From Oxalobacter sp. (GTDB lineage: Bacteria; Pseudomonadota; Gammaproteobacteria; Burkholderiales; Burkholderiaceae_D), in the NCBI GenBank assembly GCA_018384065.1, contig JAHAYL010000056.1:1-64000 (forward strand): 64,000 nt of DNA. Reading direction: 5' to 3'. Under the pieces are notes generated by a model that did no database searches, had not been told where the DNA came from, and worked only from the letters and a program-made list of their open reading frames with translations. Made by a program: the position numbers and the translations under genes. Position 1 is the stretch's first letter. The number at the start of each line of letters is the position of its first letter. Below are positions 38,697 to 49,108 of the stretch, piece by piece.

Positions 38697-38720
38697 GTAC
38701 CTTCTTAAAAGGGAAATAAA

Positions 38721-39869
38721 ATGAAAAAAACTTTAATCGCATTAGCTGTACTGGGCGCCGCTTCCAGCGTTGCCTATGCACAGTCCAACGTCACCATCTA
38801 CGGTGTCGTTGATACCGGTTATGTCAAGAAGACCGGTGTTGACACCGAAATGGATGAAAACGTCAACTCCCGTATCGGCTTCAAAGGTGTTGAAGACCTG
38901 GGTGATGGTCTGAAAGCTACTTTCCAGTTGGAAAAACGTTTTGATGTCGGTACCGGTGAAAACAACTCCAAGTCAGATAAAGACTGGGAAGGTGCCGCCA
39001 ATGTCGGTCTGAAACATGACGACTGGGGCTGGGTCCGTCTGGGCCGTATGAACGGTATCGCAACTGAAAACATCCGTAAATTCGACCCATTCTATCAGTA
39101 TGGTGTCGGCGGCATGATTGACTCCACCCAGCGTGGTGTCCGTCGTGACCGTATGCTGCGTTACGATTCTCCAGAATGGGCTGGTTTCTCCTTCCAGGCT
39201 GCTTATGAACTTGGTCGCAACATGAACTCCAAGAGCCGTGATGTTGATGGTAAATATGTTGTTTGGCCAAAATGGGGCGATGGGGAAAGTACTCCTCGCG
39301 GTGGCTATTCCAATGGCTGGGACAACGATGGTTATCAGTTAGGTCTGAACTATAAGTACGGTGGTTTTGCGGCTACTGCCAACTACCAGATGCTGGCAGA
39401 CTCCAACCGCTCTACCCTGTGGAATGCTGGCGTCAGCTACTCTTGGGATACCGTCAAGGTTGAAGCCCTGTATCAGTACACCAAAGACAAAATCGGTGTG
39501 TTGGTGGCTAGCGGCGACAGCCTGAATCCAAGTAAGCACTATGCTTATGAGGAAACAGATTATACTGACTATGACAGCTTCGAAGAACAGCAGGCTCTGT
39601 TGGGTGTTGAATGGAAAGTCGGTCCAGGCCGTCTGAACGCTTCTGTCCAGTGGCTGGGTATTGAAGGCAATGGCAATACCAATGGTGACCTCGATGAGGA
39701 TGTTTGGAAAGCAGCTGTCGGTTATACCTACAACCTGTCCAAACGGACCAGCCTGTATGGTATCGTCGCTTACACCGACTGGGGTTCCGAAGAAGTTGGC
39801 GAGCTGATGGATGGTGTTTCTCAGGACTCCACCACCGCTGTCCAGGTCGGTATTACCCACAAGTTCTAA
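38721..39869 (+). CDS. Outer-membrane porin, Gram-negative (Burkholderiales OmpC-like)
   Basis: A protein of 382 residues, a trimeric beta-barrel for passive uptake of small solutes. A signal peptide (1-20, ending SVAYA) precedes QSNVTIYGVVDTGYV, the family start of the first strand. GFKGVEDLGDGLKATFQLE and the closing VQVGITHKF with terminal Phe are hallmarks. The long loop 3 region (about 115-160, with DRMLRYDSPEWAGF) probably forms the constriction. Codons are as biased as in oxc, indicating abundance. AAGGGAAAT lies before the ATG at 38721. Confidence 0.95.
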   Translation: MKKTLIALAVLGAASSVAYAQSNVTIYGVVDTGYVKKTGVDTEMDENVNSRIGFKGVEDLGDGLKATFQLEKRFDVGTGENNSKSDKDWEGAANVGLKHDDWGWVRLGRMNGIATENIRKFDPFYQYGVGGMIDSTQRGVRRDRMLRYDSPEWAGFSFQAAYELGRNMNSKSRDVDGKYVVWPKWGDGESTPRGGYSNGWDNDGYQLGLNYKYGGFAATANYQMLADSNRSTLWNAGVSYSWDTVKVEALYQYTKDKIGVLVASGDSLNPSKHYAYEETDYTDYDSFEEQQALLGVEWKVGPGRLNASVQWLGIEGNGNTNGDLDEDVWKAAVGYTYNLSKRTSLYGIVAYTDWGSEEVGELMDGVSQDSTTAVQVGITHKF

Positions 39870-39892
39870 TCTGATTAGGACCTGATGATGAG

Positions 39893-39910
39893 AGGCTTCC
39901 CAGGAAGCCT
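39893..39910 (+). other. Hairpin after the porin gene
   Basis: A perfect 8-bp stem AGGCTTCC/GGAAGCCT with a 2-nt spacer 23 bp past the porin stop. It may shield the mRNA 3' end ahead of the terminator. Confidence 0.5.
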
Positions 39911-39929
39911 CCGGAATGGGTAAGTATGA

Positions 39930-39955
39930 AAGGCTCTCTCCGGAGAGCCTTTTTT
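39930..39955 (+). terminator. Porin terminator
   Basis: A stem AGGCTCTC/GAGAGCCT with loop TCCG is followed by TTTTT. Confidence 0.9.
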
Positions 39956-40016
39956 CATGTCTGAAAGTCGTCGGTTCCTTGTCGGGTTGCCCGAAAAGAG
40001 CTAATGGATTACGATA

Positions 40017-40038
40017 ATATAACTACAATATAATTACA
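40017..40038 (+). promoter_or_regulatory. Tandem 11-bp repeat upstream of brnT (candidate operator)
   Basis: ATATAACTACA (40017-40027) is immediately followed by ATATAATTACA (40028-40038), 10 of 11 bases identical. It lies 11 bp upstream of the brnT start and overlaps a TATAAT-like -10. BrnA antitoxins repress their own operon, so this is a plausible binding site. Confidence 0.55.
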
Positions 40039-40049
40039 GGAAGACAGGC

Positions 40050-40331
40050 ATGGATTTTGTCTGGGATAGCACAAAAGCTGAGACTAATGTCAGAAAACAT
40101 GGTATATCCTTCGAAGAGGCGTCAACGGTTTTCTTTGATGAGAATGCGCTTGAGATTTTTGATCCTGATCATTCAGAAAATGAGGACCGTTTTCTTTTGT
40201 TGGGGTTAAGCTCAGCTTTACGGCTTCTGGTCGTTTGCCATTGTTATCGTGAGAACGATGAGCTGATTCGCATCATTTCAGCAAGGAAGGCGACCAAAAA
40301 AGAAATTCATGTCTATGCAACAGGAGGATGA
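40050..40331 (+). CDS. brnT: BrnT family toxin (type II)
   Basis: A protein of 93 residues, a RelE-fold ribonuclease toxin. FVWDSTKAETNVRKHGISFEEASTVFFD is the hallmark BrnT N-terminus (Asp-x-x-Lys-x-x-x-Asn-x-x-Lys-His-Gly). The RIISARKATKKE segment holds the conserved Arg and Lys near the active site. It comes before brnA in the operon, as usual for this family. AGGAAGACAGGC supplies a ribosome site before the ATG at 40050. Its codon use is plainer than the adjacent porin. Confidence 0.93.
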   Translation: MDFVWDSTKAETNVRKHGISFEEASTVFFDENALEIFDPDHSENEDRFLLLGLSSALRLLVVCHCYRENDELIRIISARKATKKEIHVYATGG

Positions 40332-40543
40332 CGATGCGTGATGAATATGATTTCACAGGGGCACGGAAGAATCCCTATGCCAAGAGGCTGAAAAATCAGA
40401 TTACTATCAGGATTGATGCCAAGAATCTGGCATATTTCAAGGCATTGTCTGAAGAAATGAATATCCCCTATCAGACATTGATCAATTCATTTCTGAGCGA
40501 TTGTGTGGCTAAGAAATTGAAACCTACTACGGTTTGGTCCTGA
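40328..40543 (+). CDS. brnA: BrnA family antitoxin
   Basis: A protein of 71 residues. FTGARKNPYAKRLKNQITIRIDAKNLAYFKALSEEMNIPYQTLINSFL is a BrnA-type ribbon-helix-helix region near the C-terminus; the N-terminal acidic/polar part would wrap the toxin. It overlaps the brnT stop as ATGA with AGGAGG upstream, so translation is coupled. It should neutralise BrnT and repress the operon. Confidence 0.93.
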   Translation: MTMRDEYDFTGARKNPYAKRLKNQITIRIDAKNLAYFKALSEEMNIPYQTLINSFLSDCVAKKLKPTTVWS

Positions 40544-40633
40544 TGTTTGCTGATAGGCAGGGTTTTGATAATCTCTGCCCGGATTCCTTACTTAAAATAA
40601 ACCTGTTGATTTTGATTTATTTATTCAGCGGGT

Positions 40634-41923
40634 CTATTTCCGTTTCTTGACCGCCTGCCTGTCCAGTTCCGTCAGCCAGTCGAGTTTTTCCCGGATTTTC
40701 TTTTCCAACCCATATGGGGTGGGCTGGTAGAAGGGGATTTCGTCCATCCCGTCCGGGAAATAGGTTTCTCCAGCGGCATAGGCGTTGGGCTCATCATGGG
40801 CATAGCGGTATTCCCTGCCATAGCCGAGTTCTTTCATCAGCTTGGTCGGGGCATTGCGCAGGTGCACGGGAACTTCGCGCGTATGGTCTTTTTTGACGAA
40901 GGCGCGCACGGCGTTGTAGGCAATCTCGCCAGCATTGCTTTTGGCGGCGATGGACAGGTAGATGATGGCCTGCGCAATCGCCAGTTCGCCTTCCGGACTG
41001 CCGAGCCGCTCATAGGTGGCGGCGGCGGCATTGGCAATCTGGGCAGCACGGGGGTCTGCCAGCCCGACATCTTCCCATGCCATGCGGATGACCCGCCGGG
41101 CGATGTAGCGGGGGTCTGCGCCACCGTCCAGCATCCGGGCGAACCAGTAGAGGGCTGCGTTCGGATGGGATCCCCGGACGGATTTATGCAATGCGGAAAT
41201 CTGGTCATAGAAACCGTCGCCTTTGTTGTCGAACCGCCGGAAGGCTTCTCCCAGGGTTTCTTTGAGCAGGGTTGCTGAGATGGGAACCTGTTTCCGGCTT
41301 GCTGCCTGTGCCGCAAGGTCCAGCAGGTTCAGCAGTTTGCGGGCATCGCCATCAGCACTGTTGACCAGCATGTCCCTGCCGTCCTGCGTGAGGGTGATGC
41401 CATCCAGTTCCCGTGACAATGCCCGTTCAATCAGGCTGTCAAGATGTCCGTTGTCCAGGGATTTCAGGACATAGACGGCAGACCGGGAAAGCAACGCATT
41501 GTTGACTTCAAAGGAAGGGTTCTCTGTGGTTGCGCCGATAAAGGTGAACAGGCCGCTCTCGACATGGGGCAGGAAGGCGTCCTGCTGGCTTTTGTTGAAG
41601 CGGTGGACTTCATCGACGAAGAGGATGGTGCGCCGGCCTGAATTGGCTTGCACGAGCCTTGCGCGTTCTACGGCATCACGGATGTCCTTGACACCGGAAA
41701 GGACGGCGGACAAGGCGATGAATTCGGCATCGAAAGCGTCTGCCATCAGCCGGGCAAGGGTGGTTTTCCCGACACCGGGAGGTCCCCAGAGGATCATGGA
41801 ATGGGGCTCGCCGGATTCAAAGGCAAGCCGTAAGGGTTTGCCTTCACCCAGCAGGTGTTCCTGACCGACGACATCATCGATGGTTTGAGGGCGTAAGCGT
41901 TCAGCTAAAGGTGCTTGGGACAT
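40634..41923 (-). CDS. rarA: Replication-associated recombination protein A
   Basis: A protein of 429 residues, an AAA+ ATPase of the MgsA/WRNIP1 family acting at stalled replication forks. [21 protein letters not shown] opens the protein, with Walker [10 protein letters not shown] and Walker [17 protein letters not shown]. The C-terminal part has the tetramerisation domain with [22 protein letters not shown] and the [16 protein letters not shown] end. The ATG at 41923 ([12 protein letters not shown]) is preferred to the upstream in-frame start at 42019. Confidence 0.95.
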   Translation of the reverse strand: MSQAPLAERLRPQTIDDVVGQEHLLGEGKPLRLAFESGEPHSMILWGPPGVGKTTLARLMADAFDAEFIALSAVLSGVKDIRDAVERARLVQANSGRRTILFVDEVHRFNKSQQDAFLPHVESGLFTFIGATTENPSFEVNNALLSRSAVYVLKSLDNGHLDSLIERALSRELDGITLTQDGRDMLVNSADGDARKLLNLLDLAAQAASRKQVPISATLLKETLGEAFRRFDNKGDGFYDQISALHKSVRGSHPNAALYWFARMLDGGADPRYIARRVIRMAWEDVGLADPRAAQIANAAAATYERLGSPEGELAIAQAIIYLSIAAKSNAGEIAYNAVRAFVKKDHTREVPVHLRNAPTKLMKELGYGREYRYAHDEPNAYAAGETYFPDGMDEIPFYQPTPYGLEKKIREKLDWLTELDRQAVKKRK

Positions 41924-42060
41924 GACTGCAGTCTCGATAGGATAATGGAACAGTCTATCTGATGGCGGGGAGACAGGCAAAACCTTTTGCTGGCTTTCTG
42001 GCACGAAAGGTGGAATCATAAGGGTCTAGGCATCTGGATTGATGGATTGAAGGAGGAGAG

Positions 42061-42663
42061 ATGGCTGGTCAGGCTGATGACATTCAGAAGCGGTTTCTCG
42101 ATGCGGACCTGATTGAGACGCGTATTGAAGGGCAGACGGTGTATCCCGGGAGTTTTTTCAGGATTGAGAAGGACCGGGTACGGTTGCCGGATGGTGGTAC
42201 CGCTTTCCGGGAGTTCATGCGCCATCCCGGCGCGGCGGCGGTAATCCCGCTGTTTGAGGATGGGACAGTGCTGGTGGAACGCCAGTTCCGTTATCCAATG
42301 GACCGGATTTTCATCGAGCTGCCTGCTGGCAAGATTGACAGGGGGGAACATTCGTTGGAGACCGCCCGCCGTGAGCTGGCGGAAGAGACCGGTTATGTCG
42401 CTGATGAGTGGTATTTTGTGACGACTATCCATAATGCCATCGGATATTCGGATGAGCATATCGACCTGTACCTGGCCAAGGGACTGCGGAAAGGGGAGGC
42501 GCATCTGGATGCGGAGGAGTTCATCCAATCGCTTAAAATGCCGGCAGAAGAGCTTGTTGACTGGGTAAGACAAGGCAGGATTACGGACGTGAAGACGATT
42601 GTCGGCATTTTTTGGTTGGAAAAAATTGCCGCAGGTCAATGGAATGCTGAAAAAATGGCGTGA
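42061..42663 (+). CDS. ADP-ribose pyrophosphatase (NUDIX, NudF-like)
   Basis: A protein of 200 residues. The Nudix box begins near AGKIDRGEH and continues RRELAEETGY, with the metal-binding glutamates. The segment preceding the box (EGQTVYPGSFFRIEKDRVRLPDG ... VERQFRYP) is the ADP-ribose pyrophosphatase type. It would split ADP-ribose into AMP and ribose-5-phosphate. A very strong AAGGAGGAGAG ribosome site precedes the ATG at 42061. It is monocistronic, divergent from rarA and followed by cspA. Confidence 0.9.
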   Translation: MAGQADDIQKRFLDADLIETRIEGQTVYPGSFFRIEKDRVRLPDGGTAFREFMRHPGAAAVIPLFEDGTVLVERQFRYPMDRIFIELPAGKIDRGEHSLETARRELAEETGYVADEWYFVTTIHNAIGYSDEHIDLYLAKGLRKGEAHLDAEEFIQSLKMPAEELVDWVRQGRITDVKTIVGIFWLEKIAAGQWNAEKMA

Positions 42664-42815
42664 TAGATGATGTAATCCATTGAATTATGGTTTATTATTC
42701 ACAGAGTCGTTTTTGGGGCCAGGCGGGTGGTGAGCGGTGTCAAGGCTGTCATTTCTTCTCTGCTTCAAACGATAGGAATGGGCGGAAGCCTGTAACAACT
42801 GACAAGGAAAAAGCA

Positions 42816-43019
42816 ATGGCAACTGGTACTGTAAAATGGTTCAACGATTCCAAAGGATTTGGTTTCATTTCTCCTGATGAAGGTGGGGAGGATGTGTTTG
42901 CACATTTCTCTGCCATCAATGCGGAAGGATTCAAGTCCCTGAAAGAAAACCAGCGTGTTTCTTTCGATATCACCACCGGACCGAAAGGCAAGCAGGCTTC
43001 CAACATCACAGTCATCTGA
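42816..43019 (+). CDS. cspA: Cold-shock domain protein
   Basis: A protein of 67 residues, a single cold-shock domain that binds single-stranded RNA/DNA. RNP1 (KGFGFI) and RNP2 (VFAHF) are intact. [18 protein letters not shown] fixes the start at 42816, with AAGGAAA upstream. The frame runs back to 42687 without support. The leader of about 150 nt is long, as in temperature-sensing csp mRNAs, though structure was not modelled. A T-rich terminator follows. Confidence 0.96.
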   Translation: MATGTVKWFNDSKGFGFISPDEGGEDVFAHFSAINAEGFKSLKENQRVSFDITTGPKGKQASNITVI

Positions 43020-43065
43020 TTGATGTTTTCCCGGTGGTTCCAGGACTGCCGGGTGGAACGCCAGG

Positions 43066-43100
43066 AAAACGGAAACAGCTCGATGCGGTTTCCGTTTTTT
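43066..43100 (+). terminator. cspA terminator
   Basis: Perfect 11-bp arms AAAACGGAAAC/GTTTCCGTTTT are followed by further T. Confidence 0.85.
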
Positions 43101-43119
43101 GTTGGGCATTCCTGGGATG

Positions 43120-44334
43120 TCAGCCTGTCATCCGGAACATTTTCCGGAAGCTGGCAACCAGCCAGATGGCAAGGCAGAGCAGGCCGGTGACCAGGCTGAT
43201 GGTGCCGACAGCCATGGTCAGGATTGGCCAGTCAAGCGAGCAGAGCAGCATGGAGATGCTGCCGAACAGCAGGGCGACACAGCCGAAAAGGGCACCGACG
43301 GTGCCGTTGTCAGTATCAAGCTGGGTCATGACCAGCATGGTGCCGGCTGGACGGACAGCGCTGCCGAAGAAGGTGACCGGTGCATAGAGCAGGGCGAACA
43401 GGTAAGGGCTGCCACTGCCGAAACAGAGGACGGCTGCCCCTGAGCAGGCGACACAGCAGAAACAGAGCGTGATGAAAGGACGCCGGGGCAGTTTCCGGAG
43501 CAGTCGCATGTAGGCGATGGGGGCGAGCATCGCAAAGCAGCCGTTGAAGGCGAAGAAACAGCTGTACTGCTGTTCTGAGAGGTCGAACAGGTTGACGTAG
43601 ATGAAAGAGGATGTGGACAGGAACGACATGACCGGCATGCACATCATGGAGAAGACCAGCAGCAGGATGCGGTAGCCTCGATGACCCAGGACATAGCCGA
43701 TGCGTCCCAGTGACTGGAGGGCAGGTCCTTCTGTGGCGTTCTGCAGGGTTTCTTTCAGGCAGAGCGCCATGATGGTTGCCAGTCCGCCACAGCCGCACAG
43801 GAAGACGAAGAGTCCCTGCCATGCGGTCAGGTACAGCAGCTGTGCCCCGATGACCGGGGCAAGCATCGGGGCGAGGATGACCAGTGTCTGTATCCAGACA
43901 AGGACACGTTCCATCTGTTCCCCTTGGAAACAGTCTTTCACAATAGCCATTGAGACGGCCTGGATGGCTCCACTGCCGATGGCCTGCAGGATGCGTCCGG
44001 CAATCAGCATGGTGATGCTGATGGAGAAGATGCAGACAAGGCAGCCGGTAAGGTAGAGGGCAAGCCCGATGTAAAGGATGGGTTTCCTGCCGTATTTGTC
44101 AGTGAATGGCCCCCATAGCAGCATGGACACTGCAAAGAACAGCATGAAAAAACTCAGAGTGAAGTTGGCAATCTGCGGTGTGGTGCTGAAGACCTGTACC
44201 ATGGAGGGCAATGCCGGCAGGTAGAGGTCGGTGGTCAGCGGGACGAATGCACTCAGGAAGGCAAGATAGACAATGAGTCCTTTGTTGCCAAATGGGAAAA
44301 CAGCAGGGGAAAGGAGTTTTGTGGTGTCCTGCAT
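43120..44334 (-). CDS. Bcr/CflA family MFS drug exporter
   Basis: A protein of 404 residues with about 12 membrane helices, a proton-driven exporter of the DHA1 type. AFVPLTTDLYLPALP in TM1 is the Bcr/CflA signature, and GPFTDKYGRKPILYIG is the loop 2-3 motif of the superfamily. Helix 5 holds VLVWIQTLVILAPMLAPVIGAQLL (motif C with the proline-rich turn). Bcr exports bicyclomycin and dipeptides; the substrate here is unknown. It is monocistronic, convergent with cspA. Confidence 0.88.
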   Translation of the reverse strand: MQDTTKLLSPAVFPFGNKGLIVYLAFLSAFVPLTTDLYLPALPSMVQVFSTTPQIANFTLSFFMLFFAVSMLLWGPFTDKYGRKPILYIGLALYLTGCLVCIFSISITMLIAGRILQAIGSGAIQAVSMAIVKDCFQGEQMERVLVWIQTLVILAPMLAPVIGAQLLYLTAWQGLFVFLCGCGGLATIMALCLKETLQNATEGPALQSLGRIGYVLGHRGYRILLLVFSMMCMPVMSFLSTSSFIYVNLFDLSEQQYSCFFAFNGCFAMLAPIAYMRLLRKLPRRPFITLCFCCVACSGAAVLCFGSGSPYLFALLYAPVTFFGSAVRPAGTMLVMTQLDTDNGTVGALFGCVALLFGSISMLLCSLDWPILTMAVGTISLVTGLLCLAIWLVASFRKMFRMTG

Positions 44335-44414
44335 GGTCTGGATGACGGGATATCGGTCTTATGCCTTGCTGCCAAGGGAACGATGATTATAAACGTTTTC
44401 CGTCCACTGTTTTC

Positions 44415-44454
44415 TGAAAAAGAAAGGCTGTACTGGCATTGCGTGTACAGCCTT
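44415..44454 (-). terminator. Terminator of the thioesterase gene
   Basis: A perfect 10-bp stem AAGGCTGTAC/GTACAGCCTT with an 11-nt loop is followed on the minus strand by TTTCTTTTT. Confidence 0.75.
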
Positions 44455-44473
44455 CCATGCATTGGCAAATCTG

Positions 44474-44905
44474 TCAGTCTTTGTTTTCCGGTGCCATCAG
44501 TTCCAGCATTTTATGGGGAAGCGGAACGGCTTTGCCGGTCAGTGCATCCATCCAGACGACAGTGGAACCGCCTGTGGCGTAAACGGTGTCAGGATCGTCC
44601 ACCCGGCGGATTTCCTGGACAATCCTGAAACTTGAACGTCCTGGATGCCCAGCATAGGTCCTGATTTCCAGTTCCCCAGGATAATACAGTGGACGGTGGT
44701 AGGTGCACCAGCAATGGACGACAGATGTCTCAACCCCGGCTTTGCCACTGCGTCCGAGGTTGCCATACCATTCGATACGCGCCTGTTCAAGGTAACGGAA
44801 GAAGATGGTGTTGTTGACATGCCCCATCGCATCCATATCTCCCCAGCGTATCGGTATCCTTGAAACAAATACCTGTTTCATATCTATTAATGGATTCTCT
44901 TCCAT
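44474..44905 (-). CDS. Acyl-CoA thioesterase, hotdog fold (4HBT/YbgC-like)
   Basis: A protein of 143 residues. PIRWGDMDAMGHVNNTIFFRYLEQARIEW carries the catalytic Asp of the 4HBT hotdog family (D in WGDMD). The rest forms the beta sheet, with the SSFRIVQEIRRVDDPDTVYATGGSTVVWMD strands. It should hydrolyse an acyl-CoA thioester; the substrate is unknown. The ATG at 44905 (MEENPLIDMKQ) has AAGGAG eight bases upstream and is preferred to the in-frame start at 45067. Confidence 0.9.
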   Translation of the reverse strand: MEENPLIDMKQVFVSRIPIRWGDMDAMGHVNNTIFFRYLEQARIEWYGNLGRSGKAGVETSVVHCWCTYHRPLYYPGELEIRTYAGHPGRSSFRIVQEIRRVDDPDTVYATGGSTVVWMDALTGKAVPLPHKMLELMAPENKD

Positions 44906-45012
44906 ATGATATGCTCCTTGATGCTTTAAATCATAACGATAAGGTAAACATGGTGTCGATTGCTGGAAATTCAAGCGGTATATGATGCCATATCTTGCAT
45001 TATCTGGACTGA

Positions 45013-46689
45013 ATGGAAATGACCCGACAGGTGCAGGACAGTCTTGGACCCCGTGAGTCCATGGCATACGATGTCATTGTGGTGGGTGCTGGTCCTGCTG
45101 GGCTGGCGGCCGCCATCCGTATCAAACAGCTGGCAGGACAGCTGGGACAGGATATTTCTGTCTGTGTACTTGAGAAAGGGGCGGCTCCAGGGGCACATAT
45201 CATTTCGGGCGCCATCATGGATCCGGTTGCCCTGTCAGAGCTGTTCCCAGACTGGCAGGAACGTGGCGCTCCGGTCACTACGGCGGTTTCTGAAGAGCGT
45301 TTCCTGTTCCTTGGCAGGAGCAGGGTGTCGAAGACACCTGAATGGATGATGCCGAAGGCGCTTCAGAATGGCGGCTGCTATATCATTTCCTTGGCGGAAC
45401 TGGTCCGTTGGCTGGCGGTGCAGGCTGAGGAACTGGGCGTGGATGTGTTCCCGGGGTTTGCGGCAGTCGAAGTGCTTTATGACGGGAACGGCGCGGTCAA
45501 GGGGGTTGCAACCGGTGATATGGGCATCGGCAGGGATGGTAAGCCGACAAGCCGTTTCCAGCGGGGCATGGAACTGCTTGCCCGTTATACGGTGTTTGCA
45601 GAGGGGACACGGGGGCAGCTGGGCAAGGCTGTCATCCAGAAATACCGGCTTGATGCCGGACGTGACCCTCAGGCGTATTCAATCGGCATCAAGGAAATCT
45701 GGCAGGTCAGGCCTGAAGTCCATCAACCTGGGCTGGTCATCCATACGGCTGGCTGGCCATTGGACCGCTATACCTATGGCGGGTCATTCCTCTACCATAT
45801 GGCTGGTGGCAAGGTCGCCATCGGCTTTACGGTCGGGTTGAATTACAGCAATCCTTGGTTGTCGCCTTTCCAGGAATTCCAGCGTTACAAGCCCCATCCT
45901 GCCATCCGCCCTTTCCTGGAAGGCGGGAAGCGGCTCGCTTACGGAGCCCGTGCCTTGACAGGGGGAGGGTTGCAGGCATTGCCTGAAATGGCGTTTCCTG
46001 GCGGGGTGCTGGTTGGCTGTGAGGCAGGTTTCCTGAACGGTGGGCGTATCAAGGGTATCCATACTGCCATCAAGTCCGGGATGCTGGCGGCTGAAGCGGT
46101 TGTCCCTGCGGTTGTATCAGGACGCCGTCAGGATGTCCTGCGTGCTTACCCAGCAGCTTTCCGGAAGTCTTGGCTTTACAACGAGCTGTATTCCGTCCGT
46201 AATTTCAAGCCTTGGATGGAAAAGAAACTGAAATGGGCGACTTTGATGTTCGGGATGGACCAGGTGCTGTTCCGGGGTAAGGCGCCTTGGACACTGCACC
46301 GCCATGTCCCTGATTATGTCTATCTGCAGCCTGCGGAAGCGTCCAAGCCGGTTGATTACCCAAAACCGGATGGCAGGCTGACATTTGATGTGTCTTCTTC
46401 TGTCTATCTGTCTGGGACGGTGCATGAGGAAGACCAGCCTGTGCATCTGGTTTTGAAGGATGCAGGAAAACCCCTGACGGTCAACCTGCCGAAATTTGCC
46501 GGTCCAGAAGTCCGCTATTGCCCAGCAGGTGTTTATGAATATGTGACCGGTCCAGATGGCAGGACAAGGCTTCAGATCCATGCAGCGGACTGCCTGCATT
46601 GCAAGACCTGTGATATCAAGGATCCGGAGCAGAATATCATCTGGACTGCCCCTGAGGGGGGCGGGGGACCGGATTATCCAGATATGTAG
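45013..46689 (+). CDS. Electron-transfer flavoprotein:ubiquinone oxidoreductase
   Basis: A protein of 558 residues that passes electrons from reduced ETF to the quinone pool at the membrane. The FAD dinucleotide-binding motif GAGPAG is at 25-30. The middle carries PHLLGAFLNLG-equivalent segments such as GGSFLYHMAGGKVAIGF. The C-terminus has the 4Fe-4S ligands, CPAG then CLHCKTC, and the IKDPEQNIIWTAPEGGGGP block. No etfAB genes are in the window. The protein would normally serve fatty- or amino-acid oxidation, so its job in an oxalate specialist is unclear. Confidence 0.95.
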   Translation: MEMTRQVQDSLGPRESMAYDVIVVGAGPAGLAAAIRIKQLAGQLGQDISVCVLEKGAAPGAHIISGAIMDPVALSELFPDWQERGAPVTTAVSEERFLFLGRSRVSKTPEWMMPKALQNGGCYIISLAELVRWLAVQAEELGVDVFPGFAAVEVLYDGNGAVKGVATGDMGIGRDGKPTSRFQRGMELLARYTVFAEGTRGQLGKAVIQKYRLDAGRDPQAYSIGIKEIWQVRPEVHQPGLVIHTAGWPLDRYTYGGSFLYHMAGGKVAIGFTVGLNYSNPWLSPFQEFQRYKPHPAIRPFLEGGKRLAYGARALTGGGLQALPEMAFPGGVLVGCEAGFLNGGRIKGIHTAIKSGMLAAEAVVPAVVSGRRQDVLRAYPAAFRKSWLYNELYSVRNFKPWMEKKLKWATLMFGMDQVLFRGKAPWTLHRHVPDYVYLQPAEASKPVDYPKPDGRLTFDVSSSVYLSGTVHEEDQPVHLVLKDAGKPLTVNLPKFAGPEVRYCPAGVYEYVTGPDGRTRLQIHAADCLHCKTCDIKDPEQNIIWTAPEGGGGPDYPDM

Positions 46690-46735
46690 CGCCCTGAAGG
46701 TCATGGTTCTGGTATGGTGCTGTCGATTCTGCTAG

Positions 46736-48391
<1,656 letters not shown>

Positions 48392-48410
48392 CGGCTGATG
48401 GGAAACAGTT

Positions 48411-49064
48411 ATGGGATTGACACCGAAAGAAGCCGCTGCAAAATTCTGGGACGGGGTTTACAGCGATAATGCATATGTTTTCGGAACCGCCCCGAATGAC
48501 TGGTTTGCCGGTCATGACCATCTGCTTGAGAAGGGACAGCGGATCCTGATGGTCGCAGACGGGGAAGGTCGGAACAGTGTCTGGTGTGCCCGGAAGGGGA
48601 TGGCTGTCGATGCGTTTGACCTGTCTGGAACTGCCATACGCAAAGCCAGGAAACTGGCACAGGACAATAGTGTTGCCGTCAATTTCTCGGTGAACGGTGT
48701 CGATGACTGGAGCTGGCAGGCAGATGCTTATGATGCGGTTGCTGTCATCATGTGCCAGTTTGCAACACCTGCGATGCGTGATGTCCTGTTCCGCAACTGC
48801 ATCAGGACGCTGAAAGAAGGTGGGCTCCTGTTTGTCTTGGGGTATTCCCCAAAGCAGCTTGAATATGGGACAGGAGGCCCATCCAAGGGTGACCAGCTCT
48901 ATACGGAAGCGATGCTCCGCCAGTATGCCGAAGGAATGGAAATCCTTGAGCTTGCCAGCTGGGATGCAGAGGTCAAGGCAGGGCGTCACCGTGGGAAATC
49001 TGCCTTGGTGGGACTGGTTGCCCGTAAGAAACCGGGGCAGGATGCGTACGGAACCGATGTTTGA
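48411..49064 (+). CDS. Class I SAM-dependent methyltransferase (TehB-like)
   Basis: A protein of 217 residues. The motif I region ILMVADGEGRNSVWCARKG binds S-adenosylmethionine. AVDAFDLSGTAIRKAR gives the acidic strand-2 end, and YDAVAVIMCQF is motif IV. FWDGVYSDNAYVFGTAPNDW at the N-terminus resembles tellurite-resistance/thiopurine-type small-molecule methyltransferases. The methyl acceptor is unknown. It starts 19 bp after the pgm stop. Confidence 0.85.
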   Translation: MGLTPKEAAAKFWDGVYSDNAYVFGTAPNDWFAGHDHLLEKGQRILMVADGEGRNSVWCARKGMAVDAFDLSGTAIRKARKLAQDNSVAVNFSVNGVDDWSWQADAYDAVAVIMCQFATPAMRDVLFRNCIRTLKEGGLLFVLGYSPKQLEYGTGGPSKGDQLYTEAMLRQYAEGMEILELASWDAEVKAGRHRGKSALVGLVARKKPGQDAYGTDV

Positions 49065-49108
49065 TTGTATACTCCCATTTTCAGGAACAGAACAGAAGGT
49101 CAGGTTTT

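Larger units (their letters stand above)
37967..38720 (+). other. Gene-poor AT-rich region upstream of the porin
   Basis: About 750 bp without a supported gene; short frames on both strands lack recognisable features or ribosome sites. The left half holds three TTTTGCGG repeats and the right half is AT-rich with several A and T tracts. A perfect palindrome lies near the porin start. It probably carries the porin regulatory region. Confidence 0.6.

Noticed and set aside
40050-40543. BrnTA as the edge of a genomic island
   Set aside because: No integrase, direct repeat or tRNA junction flanks it. The pair sits alone between a porin and rarA.
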